A stretch of DNA of 34,678 nt from Pirellulales bacterium (GTDB taxonomy: Bacteria > Planctomycetota > Planctomycetia > Pirellulales > Thermoguttaceae), in assembly GCA_016936015.1 (NCBI GenBank), contig JAFGPV010000095.1, positions 1 through 34,678 on the forward strand, given 5' to 3'. The translations under genes and the position numbers were made by a program. The notes under the pieces are model-generated. The model made no database searches. It saw only the letters and a list, made by a program, of their open reading frames with translations, and was not told where the DNA came from. This document shows, in pieces, positions 8,279 to 17,492 of this stretch. How positions within the stretch are numbered: the first letter of the stretch is position 1; each line of letters begins with the position of its first letter.

Positions 8279-9915
8279 AAGTTATACGTTACCGAGAGGT
8301 AACCGCCGTGGAGGACCAGTTCGCCGTTGTAACTGATGTTCTCCTCGAGGGCTTCCGGCATGGCCCAGGGAATCTGATTGTCGGCCAGTCCGATGCCGGA
8401 GATGGCCAGGGCCCGATAACCGGCCCGGAGGCTCCAACTCCGGGCGAAGAACCATTCCGCCCCGAGGTCGATCTGCATCAGGAAGGACGTGCAGTTTTGC
8501 GCCGAGCGGATCTCCGCGGGAAAATCGGTCGGCGCAGTCCCGTCGCCCAGGGCGATGCGGAAGCGGTTCGTCATCTGGTTGCCGTAAACGCCGGCCTTGG
8601 GCGCGGCGTACAGCCGCAGACTCGAGTTCACGTTGTAACCGAGGTCGCACCCGATCTGGCAGCCGATCAGGGTGTTGACGATCTCGTCGGAGATGTAGGC
8701 GTTATACGTATCCGCAGCCTTCACGTACCCCCATTGCACGGTGCCGAAGGTCAACGACTCTTGAAAACGGAAGAAGCGGGGCCCCACGGACCAGGCGAAA
8801 TCCCAGGGACTGCCGTAGGCGGTCGCCCAGCGGCCGCCGATGAAGGCCAATTCCACGTTGTGGATTTCGTTGTATCGCTCAAGCCAATGTTGCGCGGCGC
8901 CGTTGAACCATACGGTCGCGGGAAGGGTGGTAAAGAAATGCACGTCGCTGACCCGCAGCGGCGTGTTAACCCGGTCCAGGGGATTGCTGGGATCATAAGG
9001 CCCGACTTCGTGATAGCCGTGGAACCGGTCTAGCGTCCAATAGCTGGCCTCCACGGCCCAATAGGACGTCGGATCGTAGCCTGACTCGCAGGGATTGCCG
9101 CAGCAGAATCGCCGTCCGAAGCGGATTTCGCCGCCCCATTTCCAGGACGAACGGCACTCCTGCGTGTTCATGGTCTGAATACTTTCAACAAGGGAGTCGG
9201 AGGACGTCCAAAGTTTGTTCGGCTCGTCCCGGGTCATCACCAATGCGCTGACCGATCCATACCAGGGGCAACAGCCTCCGATCTCCGCAAACGATCCGGC
9301 AAAGGTCCCGCAGCCGGGATCGCCACCCGTCGCGCAGTTTGGAGTCTGGCAGCCATAGGGCACGTAGCCGCCGGCGGAACCGTTTTGGCCCCCCGCCTGT
9401 CTCTGCTCGGTCAGGAGCTGGCTCATCACGTTTTGCCCCTGTTTGACGTCGCCCGGCGCAGCCGGAGCCGCTCCATTGGACGAGGGAGCGGGTGTGGCCG
9501 GCTGGGCGACTATGGCTGGCGGGGCCGGCAGCGGCGAACTGGGCATAACCGGCGCCGCGGCCGCCGTGTTCTGGTTGGGCGGAACCGCTTGGTTGGGATA
9601 CATGGCCTGATACGGCGGATTGGGCGACACATAGGCCGGCATCGGCCGCGATGCGACCGCCTGGGGGGTATAGGAAGGCGGCGCGGCGTAGTTCGGCGCG
9701 GAACCGGTGGTCGAAGGATAAGCATAGGCCGGCGTGGATCCACCGGCCGGTGCGTAACTATTCGTCGGGGTATAACCGTTTGCCTGTCCATACGTCGGCC
9801 GGGCCGTCGGCACCTGCAACGGATCAGGCGAACCATAGAGGCCGTATTGCGCCCACGCCGGGGCGGATAACATTATTAGCGATAAAGCAATGCACACTAT
9901 CCGGAAAAGTTGCAT
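8275..9915 (-). CDS. BBP7-family outer-membrane beta-barrel protein
   Basis: A 546-residue secreted protein. Residues 1-23 form a signal peptide ending in APAWAQ. Residues about 24-190 are a low-complexity Pro/Ala/Tyr/Ser/Asn-rich region, probably an extended linker. A Cys-rich patch (YGCQTPNCATGGDPGCG, then GGCCPWYGSVSALVM) introduces the barrel, which ends in a typical aromatic C-terminus, LSVTYNF. This arrangement matches the planctomycete family called putative beta-barrel porin 7 (BBP7); function in these bacteria is not established. The ATG at 9915 is preceded by AAAGGAG at 8 nt; the frame upstream of it is longer but has no signal peptide at its start. It is a single gene, convergent with the TPR gene. 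Confidence 0.88.
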   Translation of the reverse strand: MQLFRIVCIALSLIMLSAPAWAQYGLYGSPDPLQVPTARPTYGQANGYTPTNSYAPAGGSTPAYAYPSTTGSAPNYAAPPSYTPQAVASRPMPAYVSPNPPYQAMYPNQAVPPNQNTAAAAPVMPSSPLPAPPAIVAQPATPAPSSNGAAPAAPGDVKQGQNVMSQLLTEQRQAGGQNGSAGGYVPYGCQTPNCATGGDPGCGTFAGSFAEIGGCCPWYGSVSALVMTRDEPNKLWTSSDSLVESIQTMNTQECRSSWKWGGEIRFGRRFCCGNPCESGYDPTSYWAVEASYWTLDRFHGYHEVGPYDPSNPLDRVNTPLRVSDVHFFTTLPATVWFNGAAQHWLERYNEIHNVELAFIGGRWATAYGSPWDFAWSVGPRFFRFQESLTFGTVQWGYVKAADTYNAYISDEIVNTLIGCQIGCDLGYNVNSSLRLYAAPKAGVYGNQMTNRFRIALGDGTAPTDFPAEIRSAQNCTSFLMQIDLGAEWFFARSWSLRAGYRALAISGIGLADNQIPWAMPEALEENISYNGELVLHGGYLSVTYNF

Positions 9916-10308
9916 GACAGACTCCTTTACTGGGAGATAAATACTCCGTCTACTCGTAAAAGCCATCGTCGTCGGAACCGTAAGGGATTCGAGGAATTTT
10001 CTGCAAATAATGAATTTTCGTAAAAAAAAGACTTGAGAGATTTGCGCTCTCGTCGGCCTCCAAAAATCCGCCCGAAATCTTTGCAAAATTTACCCAATTC
10101 AACCGGATCTTTGGATCGTCAAATTCCACACCGCATAGACTGGGCTGACTCTACCGAAGAGGAAATGTTTGCCGGAAAACAAGACTTTTCATGAAAGGGG
10201 ACGGGGGAAAACCGCTCTATGCTTGCCGGTAACAAGCGGGTAAAATCCCCCCTGCTGATGAGTCAAGTTCACGTCTGATACTGTTTTCGCAACTGATTGG
10301 AAACCAAT
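9916..10308. other. Intergenic region between barrel gene and aroC
   Basis: 393 bp without a gene, between divergent genes, so it should hold both promoters; none matches consensus convincingly. On the minus strand, GAGAG (10051-10047), a 7-nt loop and CTCTC (10039-10035) are followed by CTTTTTTTT, which resembles a weak attenuator or terminator about 110 bp before the barrel start. On the plus strand, ATTGG/CCAAT (10296-10308) forms a small hairpin that ends right at the aroC ATG. Confidence 0.4.
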
Positions 10309-11487
10309 ATGTTACGGTACCTGACCGCCGGCGAATCCCACGGGAAAGCGATCCTGGCCGTCGTCGACGGCTTCCCGGCCGGCGTGGAATTGAAACCGGA
10401 TCGGATCGACGCTGAGCTCCGGCGGCGGCAGGGAGGATACGGCCGCGGCGGGCGGCAACGCCTGGAATCGGATCATGCCGAGGTTCTCAGCGGCGTCTGG
10501 CGTGGCCTGACGCTCGGCAGCCCGATCGCGCTGATGATCCCCAATCACGATTATAAAATCGAGCAGATGGAGGACCTCCCCCGGCCTCGGCCCGGCCACG
10601 GCGATCTGAGCGGCTCGATCAAGTATCTCAGTTCCATCCGCGCGATCCTCGAACGCGCCAGCGCCCGGGAGACCGCCGGCCGGGTGGCCGCCGGCGCGCT
10701 GGCCAAACAATTGCTTGCGCCGCTGGGCATCCAGGTCTTCGGCTACGTGCTGGAAGTCGGACCGCTCCGCATCGAGCCGACGCCCGGCACGCTGGACGAA
10801 CAACGCACCCTACGCGACCGCAGCGAAATCTATTGCCTCTGCCCCGAGAAGGACGCCGAAGTCAAGGCCCTGATCGACCGGATGACCAAGACGGGCAATA
10901 CCCTCGGCGGCGTATTGGAAATCCGCGTGGAGGGCGTCCCCTTCGGGCTGGGATCGCACGCGCAGTGGGATCGGAAGCTCGACGGCCGGTTGGCCCGGGC
11001 GGTGATGTCCGTGCAGGCGATCAAGGGCGTGGAGATCGGTATGGGATTCGGCATGGCCCGGCGGATGGGGGCCGAGGCGCACGACCCGATCCACTTCGAT
11101 CCGGCCCGGGCCGATTCGCCCGCCCTGGGATTCACCCGGCCGACGAACCACGCCGGTGGCCTGGAGGCGGGGATGACCAACGCCCAGCCGATCGTGATCC
11201 GCGCCGCCCAGAAGCCGATCAGCACGTTGGCCCGGCCTCTGGCCTCGGTCAACCTCCAAACCATGCAGCCCGAGCCGGCCTCCTACGAGCGGAGCGACGT
11301 CTGCGCCGTGGCCGCGGCAAGCTGCATTTTGGAGAACGTCGTCGCCTTCGAGATCGCCGCCGCGGTGGTCGAAAAGTTCGGCGGCGACAGCCTCCAGGAA
11401 ATCCAACAACGCTGGAGCCTCTTCCACCAGATGGCGAAACAAAAACTCGGAATATACAGGGACAAGGATGTTCCGGCTTCACGATAA
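10309..11487 (+). CDS. aroC: Chorismate synthase
   Basis: A 392-residue protein that converts 5-enolpyruvylshikimate-3-phosphate to chorismate, the last shikimate-pathway step, using reduced FMN. The GESHG motif is at residues 8-12, and the conserved RIDAELRRRQGGYGRGGRQ, SIRAILERASARETAGRVAA, and GLEAGMTNAQPIVIRAA segments are all present with the usual length. ATG 10309 gives the canonical MLRYLTAGESHG start; a TTG 12 nt upstream is in frame but unneeded. There is no good Shine-Dalgarno sequence, only a small hairpin just before the start. Its last 20 bp overlap the next gene in another frame, so the two are probably translationally coupled. Confidence 0.98.
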   Translation: MLRYLTAGESHGKAILAVVDGFPAGVELKPDRIDAELRRRQGGYGRGGRQRLESDHAEVLSGVWRGLTLGSPIALMIPNHDYKIEQMEDLPRPRPGHGDLSGSIKYLSSIRAILERASARETAGRVAAGALAKQLLAPLGIQVFGYVLEVGPLRIEPTPGTLDEQRTLRDRSEIYCLCPEKDAEVKALIDRMTKTGNTLGGVLEIRVEGVPFGLGSHAQWDRKLDGRLARAVMSVQAIKGVEIGMGFGMARRMGAEAHDPIHFDPARADSPALGFTRPTNHAGGLEAGMTNAQPIVIRAAQKPISTLARPLASVNLQTMQPEPASYERSDVCAVAAASCILENVVAFEIAAAVVEKFGGDSLQEIQQRWSLFHQMAKQKLGIYRDKDVPASR

Positions 11488-12802
11488 AACCCGACGCCGC
11501 ATCTGCCGGGCGGCGTTCCTGCTGTCGGTGGCGCCTGTGGTCCTCGCGACGGGCGCGTGGTGCGCGTGGCGGAATCTCCCCTGGCAGGCCGACGGGGAAA
11601 GCCGCCGGCTGGCGGAGTGCCTGGGCCTGAAGGTCCGCGTCGGCGCCGTCGAGTTCCTCCGGCCCGGCGGGACGCTCTATCGCGATCTGGAACTGACCGA
11701 CCCGGAGACGGGCCGCACGCTCCTCCGCTGCCGGAGCCTGGAGGCCGACCTGCCGCCGCCGGTCAACCTCTCCGGCGGCAAGCCGCCGTTGGTCCTGAGC
11801 TTCACGCAGGCGGAGATCGAGACCGCCGGACTTTCGCGTCTCCGCCGGCTCGTCGAGCGTTTTCTGGAGGGAGAATGCGGCGCCGCGGCCGGCGCGAACC
11901 TCCGGATCGTCGCCCCGGCGCTGACCCTCTCCGCCGGTCCGCGCTCCCAAACGTTCTCCGGCGTCGAGTGTACGGTGGAGCACACGCCCGAGGGCGTGAA
12001 GGCGTCCACCCGGTTTTGCCTAGCGGGAACGCAGTCGCAGCCGCCGATTACGCTCCGCCTGTACCGCAACCGGCAAATCACGCCCCCTGGCACCGGCTTC
12101 CAACTGGACACGGGGGAAAACGACTTGCCCTGCGACGTGTTGGCCTGGGTTCTAAACGAGTTCGACGGCCTCGGCCCGCAATGCCGGTTCCGCGGCCGAT
12201 TGGAAGCGAACCAGCACTTTGCGGCCGGGGCGACGGCCGGCTGGGAGGGGAAGCTCTCGGGACAGTTCCTGGACCTGGATCTCGACGCCCTGATCGGCCA
12301 ACGGTTTCCCTGCAGGCTCAGCGGGGTAGCCAACCTGATCGTCGAAGAGACGTCGTTCTGCAACGGCCGGCTGGAGAAGGCGAAGGGGCTTTTGGCGGCC
12401 GGGCCGGGCATGGTCGGCCGCTCGTTGCTCGAGGCCGCGGCGCAATACCTCGAACTGACGCCCGGGGCCAATCTCGAACCGTTGGCCGAACAAGTCCGCT
12501 ACGATCAACTTGCCGCGGCCGTCTATCTCGACCGGACCGGCCTGTATCTCCAGGGCCGCTGCCCGGCGGACGAACCGGGCACCATCCTCACGGCCGATCG
12601 GCGCTGTCTGCTCCGCGAACCCTCGACCCAGCCCCAGCCCGCCGCCGCCCTGGCCGCCGCGCTCGCCCCGGAGCACGCCTACCGCGTCCCCCTGACCGGC
12701 CCCACCGAGGACCTTGCCCGTCGCCTGCTCCCTCCTCCTCCGCAAACGCCCAGCACCGCCGAGCGCCAACCGCCCCGCGCCCGGCTCCGCCTCCACGAAT
12801 AG
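11468..12802 (+). CDS. Membrane-anchored protein of unknown function
   Basis: A 444-residue protein with a basic N-terminus and one hydrophobic segment (AAFLLSVAPVVLATGAW, about residues 15-31), then a long extracytoplasmic-looking region. Repeated short beta-rich segments (LKVRVGAVEFLRPGGTLYRD, LEADLPPPVNLSGG, CRLSGVANLIVEE) resemble AsmA-like or translocation-module proteins, but the similarity is only of pattern. The C-terminus is Pro/Ala/Arg rich. I do not recognise a family with certainty. It starts inside the end of aroC (20-bp overlap) with AGG nearby, so it is probably expressed with aroC, although a functional link to aromatic amino-acid synthesis is not evident. Confidence 0.75.
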   Translation: MFRLHDKTRRRICRAAFLLSVAPVVLATGAWCAWRNLPWQADGESRRLAECLGLKVRVGAVEFLRPGGTLYRDLELTDPETGRTLLRCRSLEADLPPPVNLSGGKPPLVLSFTQAEIETAGLSRLRRLVERFLEGECGAAAGANLRIVAPALTLSAGPRSQTFSGVECTVEHTPEGVKASTRFCLAGTQSQPPITLRLYRNRQITPPGTGFQLDTGENDLPCDVLAWVLNEFDGLGPQCRFRGRLEANQHFAAGATAGWEGKLSGQFLDLDLDALIGQRFPCRLSGVANLIVEETSFCNGRLEKAKGLLAAGPGMVGRSLLEAAAQYLELTPGANLEPLAEQVRYDQLAAAVYLDRTGLYLQGRCPADEPGTILTADRRCLLREPSTQPQPAAALAAALAPEHAYRVPLTGPTEDLARRLLPPPPQTPSTAERQPPRARLRLHE

Positions 12803-12834
12803 CGGCGTGGAAAGCAATAAATATCGTGTCACCC

Positions 12835-12908
12835 AACGCCCCGCGATGGCAATTGCGGGGGTACATTGCGGCCTTCTTCCACCCCCGGGACCGCCGTCCC
12901 GGGGCGTT
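12835..12908. repeat. Multi-hairpin palindromic element
   Basis: Outer arms AACGCCCC (12835-12842) and GGGGCGTT (12901-12908) enclose two further hairpins: CCCCGC/GCGGGG (12839-12860) and a perfect 9-bp stem CCCCGGGAC/GTCCCGGGG with a CGCC loop (12883-12904). The arms continue imperfectly outward (GTGTCA and TGTCAC). It lies between convergent genes ending at 12802 and 12933 and may stop transcription from both sides, though no T-tract is present. Confidence 0.6.
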
Positions 12909-12932
12909 GATGTCACATTGACATTTTGAGCC

Positions 12933-14552
12933 TCAATTCCCGTCCTCGCCCTCCTTCGGCTCCTCCAACAGCAAATCGCCCTCCCATCCCGTCTCAGCGG
13001 TTCCTACCTGGCCGCCGTCGTCTTTACCGTCAGGACCGAGGCTGTAGAGCTTGTAGCCCTTGGGCGTCCGGCGATAGACCAAGGGCTTTCCGGTAAAGGG
13101 GTCCTGGGGGACGGCGGGGAGAAACTCGGGGACCAGATCGTCCAGCGTCGCAGGCAGTTTCCCATGCGCCCGGCGGTAGCCGCTCAGCGCCATTGCCGCC
13201 GACAACAACCGCATCTCCGCCTGGTGGCGATTGACGGCAAATTCCACCATGGATTTCGTGGAGTAGCCCTCCATTCGATATATATACATGCCAAGTTCCG
13301 TTTGCCAATCATGATACGCATGTTCTTCCCAGGCATCGTCCCGCTCCAAAAAAACTTGCAGCGGCTCTCTGCCGGCTTCAATTTTCCGGAGCGTGTCGAT
13401 CACTTCGCGGCACTGTTCCGCGGAAAGGGAGTGGCGAATTTCCAAAAGTCCTTGACTGCCAATATTGTCAATCGCAAGACCGACAAGAAAATCGACGAAG
13501 AGTCTCCCGCGCGAGGCCGCATCCGCCAGTCGGAACTCATCGAGATAGATTTTCAGCGCGTCGGCATCGCGTCCTTCTTGATGGGCTAATTTCCCTTCAT
13601 CCGCAAAGGCCCGTGCCAGATTGCGGGTCCATGAGATATTTGGGGTATCCAAGTCGCTCCAATGGTAGCGAAGCGGATTCTGGCAGGACCGTTGCAATGC
13701 GGCGTGGGCTTTGTCGAGATTACTCCGATATTTCACAACAAAGGGTTTAATCGGCCGGGGCGGATCGTAGTCCGAGGGCGCCCAGACTTTTTCAAACGGC
13801 CGGGCCGCCTGCATTAAATCCTGATAGCCGTTGGGATCGGGCAGGATGGTTTTCGGTATCGGTGTCGGCGTGAGCAGCTTGTAATAGGCAAAACCGGGGG
13901 GGATGAGCATCAGAACGGCAAGCAACGCGACGGCGGTCTGGGCTAATCGTCTGACAAGGATACCTTTCTCCGTTTCGCCGCTGGATTTTCCTGCCGCTCG
14001 ACACAAAACCAGGATCACGGTGATCAGCAGGGCGGGAAAAACCAGGCAGATGGCGATGAGGCGTTTCCACCATCGGGTGCGGCCCCAGCCGATCACGGCA
14101 CCAACGAGCGTTAAAAACGCTAGAATCACACCGCTAAGGAGCAGCGACGGCCACTTGACCCAAATCTCCCGGGGCACTTGAGCGAAGATTGAGGAAAGCA
14201 GGGCGGCAAGCACGGTCAAAAGGAGCAGATCCCGCAGGAGAAACTGGACTTTACCGAGGTTCTTCTCTTTTTTCCCGTGTATATCGCTGGAAAAGGGCGA
14301 AGGTCGGAACCTTCGGAGAAGCCACAACGGCAGGACAGTAAAGGTGGATTGCAGAAAAATGACCACCACCAACTCATAGGCCGGGATGGCCAGCGGCAGG
14401 GCGACGACACCGACCACGACGGCCATGCGAAAAAACCAGTGCCACCGATTACTCAGACCTGCCCAGACGGCCCCCAAGCCCGTGGCACTGAAGGTCGTCA
14501 CGACAAGCAGGATGAAGATAAACCATCCCGTCGTGGTAAAGTTGGACATCAT
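12933..14552 (-). CDS. Multi-TM protein with pilin-like C-terminal tail
   Basis: A 539-residue protein. The N-terminal half has about six hydrophobic segments (for example WFIFILLVVTTFSATGLGAV, MAVVVGVVALPLAIPAYELV, LLLSGVILAFLTLVGAVIGW and TAVALLAVLMLIPPGFAYY), with basic loops. The C-terminal half is soluble, and its end (GKLPATLDDLVPEFLPAVPQ, then DPFTGKPLVYRR and YSLGPDGKDDGG) matches the type II secretion pseudopilin-like tail common in planctomycete proteins of unknown function. The start ATG (14552) overlaps the stop of the upstream hydrolase gene as ATGA, which indicates translational coupling; a second ATG follows directly. The open frame upstream of this start is a shadow of the hydrolase gene. 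Role unknown, possibly envelope-associated. Confidence 0.8.
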   Translation of the reverse strand: MMSNFTTTGWFIFILLVVTTFSATGLGAVWAGLSNRWHWFFRMAVVVGVVALPLAIPAYELVVVIFLQSTFTVLPLWLLRRFRPSPFSSDIHGKKEKNLGKVQFLLRDLLLLTVLAALLSSIFAQVPREIWVKWPSLLLSGVILAFLTLVGAVIGWGRTRWWKRLIAICLVFPALLITVILVLCRAAGKSSGETEKGILVRRLAQTAVALLAVLMLIPPGFAYYKLLTPTPIPKTILPDPNGYQDLMQAARPFEKVWAPSDYDPPRPIKPFVVKYRSNLDKAHAALQRSCQNPLRYHWSDLDTPNISWTRNLARAFADEGKLAHQEGRDADALKIYLDEFRLADAASRGRLFVDFLVGLAIDNIGSQGLLEIRHSLSAEQCREVIDTLRKIEAGREPLQVFLERDDAWEEHAYHDWQTELGMYIYRMEGYSTKSMVEFAVNRHQAEMRLLSAAMALSGYRRAHGKLPATLDDLVPEFLPAVPQDPFTGKPLVYRRTPKGYKLYSLGPDGKDDGGQVGTAETGWEGDLLLEEPKEGEDGN

Positions 14553-16954
14553 TTCACGTCGAACCTGGCCCAGAACGGGTGCTGGCGGTCGCCGCGGGTG
14601 CGGACGTCTTCCAGGAGGGTGTGCAAATTGCCCTGGATGAACGGCTCCTTGGGATTGGCCCGCCGATTGTTGATCGTTATCTCGACTTTGCGTTGAAAAT
14701 CGAGCATCTTCGGCGAAACCCAAACGGTAACCCGGCCGGCGCGGGCGATCGCCTTCAGCGAATTGGCGTGGGTAATCGTGCCGGTCACCTGGAAGGGATG
14801 CGTGCCGGTCGGCGGCGGCCACGCGGCCGGATCGACCCGGGTCCGGGGGGGCAGGCCGGCGGTCTCGATCCACCAGAAAAACGTGTCCCCCTCCCGCAGC
14901 GACGAGCAGGTGAACTTCTGCGGATAGAAGTTGCGGCGCTGCCGGCCCATCCAATCGAAGATCCGCAGGATCTCGTCGTAGAAATCTTCGTGTCCCCGGC
15001 CCTGGTACTCGACCACGGTGACGGGGAAGTTGAAGCGGAGGTAGTGGTCCAACTGCGGGGCGTTCTCCTTGATCTTCTCGCCGTCCAACTCGCCCAGCAC
15101 CACGTAGAAGGGGACGTACTTGGCGTTCTGCGTGTAGAAGTTGCAGAATTTGTCGGCCCGGGCGGAGACGGGGATCACTCCGGCCCAGAGGTCGGGATGC
15201 GCCAGCCCGATGTCCCACGCCGCGTCGCCGCCGAACGACTGGCCCGTCAGAAAGACCCGGTCCGTATCCACGGCAAACCGGCGGCAGGCGTCGCGGAGAC
15301 AGGACAGCACCGCGGCGTGCTCTCCGACCGAATAGTTGTACTGCCGCTGATGCTCCACGGTCCATTCGGGAGCGACGACGATGTATCCCTGCCGGGCGGC
15401 CTGCCCGGTGCGGCAATCCGACTTCCAATCGCCGGCCCACCACGCGAGCTGATGCTCGGCCGAGTCGTCCCAGCCGTGCAGCGCCACGATCGTCGGGTAA
15501 TCCCGGTAAGGGTCGTACTCCGGCGGCAACTGCACCCAATAGACGAAAGGGGCCTCGCCGGGCAGCCCCGGCGCCTCGACGCGGAAGCAGCCCGGCTGTT
15601 GGTCGGAGACGGGCGGGGGCAGGTCCTGCGGCGGTTTCATGTTCGCCAGGATCTTGACCACGGTCGCCGGCGCCGCCGCCTCTTCCGAGGCGAAGCCGTC
15701 GAAGATCTGCGCCCGCTCCAGCGCGACCGGCTCGTTGACGTACTGCCGGATCTTCCCGCGGACGCGGTAGGCCGACAACGCCACGGAAAGCTTGACCACC
15801 GCGGCGTCCTTGCCCAACAGCCAGCCGCTGACGGCCAGCGCCAGTTTCTCCTCGTCGGTCATGTCCGGGTCGTCGACGTTCTGCACGAAGGCGGCGAACC
15901 GGTCCAGCGTGTTGATCGACAGCTCCCGGGCGATCTCCGCCCGGATCTCCTCGAGCTGCTGCCGCAGGGGCGTGGAAGAAATCCTGGAAATCAGGTAGTC
16001 GATCTGCTCGAGGATCTTCTTCCGGCGGGCGATCTTGGCGTCGTAATCCTGGATCAGCACCCGGGCGCCCTGGAGGATCTCGCCGGCGACGTCCCGGGAG
16101 GGAAATTGTTGCAGCTTTTCGTAGACCAGGCGGTGCTGCCCGGCCCGGCGGCGCAGCTTCAATTCCTTCAGCAGCCGCTGGGCCGAGAGCTGTCGGATCG
16201 AGCGGACCGTCGCCGTAATCTGCTCCTTCAGTTCCGGCCGGTCCGGGAATTTCTGCAACAACGCTTCCAGGATCTTCTGCGCTTCCTCGTAGCGCTCGGC
16301 CTGCAAGTAAAACCGGGCGATCTTCTTGACGTGCTCGGCGTTCTCCGGCTCGATCTGCTTCAGTAGGATCTTCTGCAGCGTGTCGCGGGGCAACGAACTG
16401 GTGGCGATCCGCATGTCCCAGACGTGCGAGATCCCTTCCACCTTGGCCCAGTGCGGCGTCAACTCGGTAATGCCCTGGATCACGTCCCCCGAGCCGCCCC
16501 GGGCGTACATCGTATAGATCCGCCGGCCGAACTCGTCAAACGGTTGCACCCGCAAGGCGGGACCGGCCGACCGGACCGTCTGACCGCCGCGCTTGACCGG
16601 CTGATAGATCTGAAACTTTTCTTCGACCTGTTTCTCGTCCCCCTCGCGCACTTCCTGCACGAAATTCAGGGGGATGTACGTGCGGCGCAGCCCGTCGTCG
16701 ATCAGGAGGATCAGCGGCACCTCGCCGACTCCCTCCGGATCGGGCCGCTTGGGAAGCTCCGCTAGGCCGACCACCTTGGCGATGCGGCCCTCAAGGATCC
16801 GGCCGTCTTTCAGGATCAATTCGGTGGCCGGCAGAACGGCCGGGAAGAAAACAAGCAGGAAACAGGGGAGGCCGAGCAACGTTGCCCGGTAAGAAGGCGT
16901 TAAACAGCGACACAGCGGGCGGCGGCTGGGACCTGGTGTCTTTCTGGTCATCAT
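14549..16954 (-). CDS. Large exported alpha/beta hydrolase
   Basis: An 801-residue protein. A hydrophobic segment at about residues 25-43 is a signal peptide or anchor, followed by a small beta-rich domain with TELILKDGRILEGRIAKV. Residues about 195-350 are helical (TPR-like EEAQKILEALLQKFPD and coiled-coil-like segments). The C-terminal half is an alpha/beta hydrolase: the nucleophile elbow GQSFGG with Ser573, an acid candidate in GELDG (Asp624) and His655 in GRGHEDF complete a classic triad. It resembles the esterase/PHB-depolymerase-like lineage; the substrate is unknown. A final beta domain follows. The start was chosen at ATG 16954 because GGAAGGGG precedes it. It overlaps the next gene by 4 bp, so the pair forms an operon. 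Confidence 0.85.
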   Translation of the reverse strand: MMTRKTPGPSRRPLCRCLTPSYRATLLGLPCFLLVFFPAVLPATELILKDGRILEGRIAKVVGLAELPKRPDPEGVGEVPLILLIDDGLRRTYIPLNFVQEVREGDEKQVEEKFQIYQPVKRGGQTVRSAGPALRVQPFDEFGRRIYTMYARGGSGDVIQGITELTPHWAKVEGISHVWDMRIATSSLPRDTLQKILLKQIEPENAEHVKKIARFYLQAERYEEAQKILEALLQKFPDRPELKEQITATVRSIRQLSAQRLLKELKLRRRAGQHRLVYEKLQQFPSRDVAGEILQGARVLIQDYDAKIARRKKILEQIDYLISRISSTPLRQQLEEIRAEIARELSINTLDRFAAFVQNVDDPDMTDEEKLALAVSGWLLGKDAAVVKLSVALSAYRVRGKIRQYVNEPVALERAQIFDGFASEEAAAPATVVKILANMKPPQDLPPPVSDQQPGCFRVEAPGLPGEAPFVYWVQLPPEYDPYRDYPTIVALHGWDDSAEHQLAWWAGDWKSDCRTGQAARQGYIVVAPEWTVEHQRQYNYSVGEHAAVLSCLRDACRRFAVDTDRVFLTGQSFGGDAAWDIGLAHPDLWAGVIPVSARADKFCNFYTQNAKYVPFYVVLGELDGEKIKENAPQLDHYLRFNFPVTVVEYQGRGHEDFYDEILRIFDWMGRQRRNFYPQKFTCSSLREGDTFFWWIETAGLPPRTRVDPAAWPPPTGTHPFQVTGTITHANSLKAIARAGRVTVWVSPKMLDFQRKVEITINNRRANPKEPFIQGNLHTLLEDVRTRGDRQHPFWARFDVK

Positions 16955-17492
16955 GAAACACCCCTTCCTGGCGGCCCGATCGCCTCTTAAGGTTCTATTG
17001 TGAATCATCGGCTTCGGAAGTCAAGCAATGTTCAGTCGGTCACCGAGCGAATGGATACACGTTCCGTGGCGAAAGTACATGAAAATTCGCCGGTCAGCAC
17101 GTCCTCCGAAGCAGGATTGTCGGCACGAATCGTCCTCCTTTTTGTAAGTACATTTGAACTTAATTATAACGTTCTTTTGTACGTAGTCAACGGGTTTGAA
17201 TACTTATCCGGGTTAGTCCACCGCGTACAATCCGATTCCGTTAAAAGAAGGCGCGGCAATCACAATTCGAAGGTATGACCGAATTCCACGGCGGCTGCTG
17301 AAGGAGACCTTAGAGTTTAGGCCAATATTGGATCGGGCAGGAACGTCAAGGAATTGCCGGTTCATGGAAAAAATGCCGGTCCTCCCGGCGCATCTTTGGG
17401 AGTTCTCGATCAAGCCCCGTGTCTCAATCTCCACTTCCCTCCTTGACATCAGATCGACTGCTCGACAAAATCGGGAACATAGGAAATCTTTG
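16955..17492. other. Intergenic region with operator-like inverted repeat
   Basis: 538 bp without a convincing gene between divergent genes. It contains an AT-rich patch with an imperfect inverted repeat, GTACATTTGAAC (17148-17159) and GTTCTTTTGTAC (17171-17182), 9 of 12 positions pairing around an 11-nt AT-rich spacer. This could be a regulator-binding site or promoter region for either neighbour. A 92-codon frame at 17000-17278 was considered and rejected. Confidence 0.35.

Noticed and set aside
8011-9033. 340-codon plus-strand frame across the TPR gene end and the barrel gene
   Set aside because: It overlaps two supported genes and its translation shows no conserved content.
10255-10261. 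CTGATGA, the first conserved core of a hammerhead ribozyme, upstream of aroC
   Set aside because: No stem II closing onto a GAAA core and no cleavage-site stem could be built from the flanking bases.
14553-15539. N-terminal extension of the multi-TM gene by about 329 codons
   Set aside because: The extension lies entirely inside the hydrolase gene in another frame; ATGA overlap at 14549-14552 gives the natural start.
14579-16366. 595-codon plus-strand frame opposite the large hydrolase
   Set aside because: It has no initiation signal or conserved motif and is explained by GC-rich codon use of the hydrolase gene.
17000-17278. 92-codon frame in the gap before the small membrane gene
   Set aside because: It starts with GTG without a ribosome-binding site and has no domain or hydrophobic pattern.
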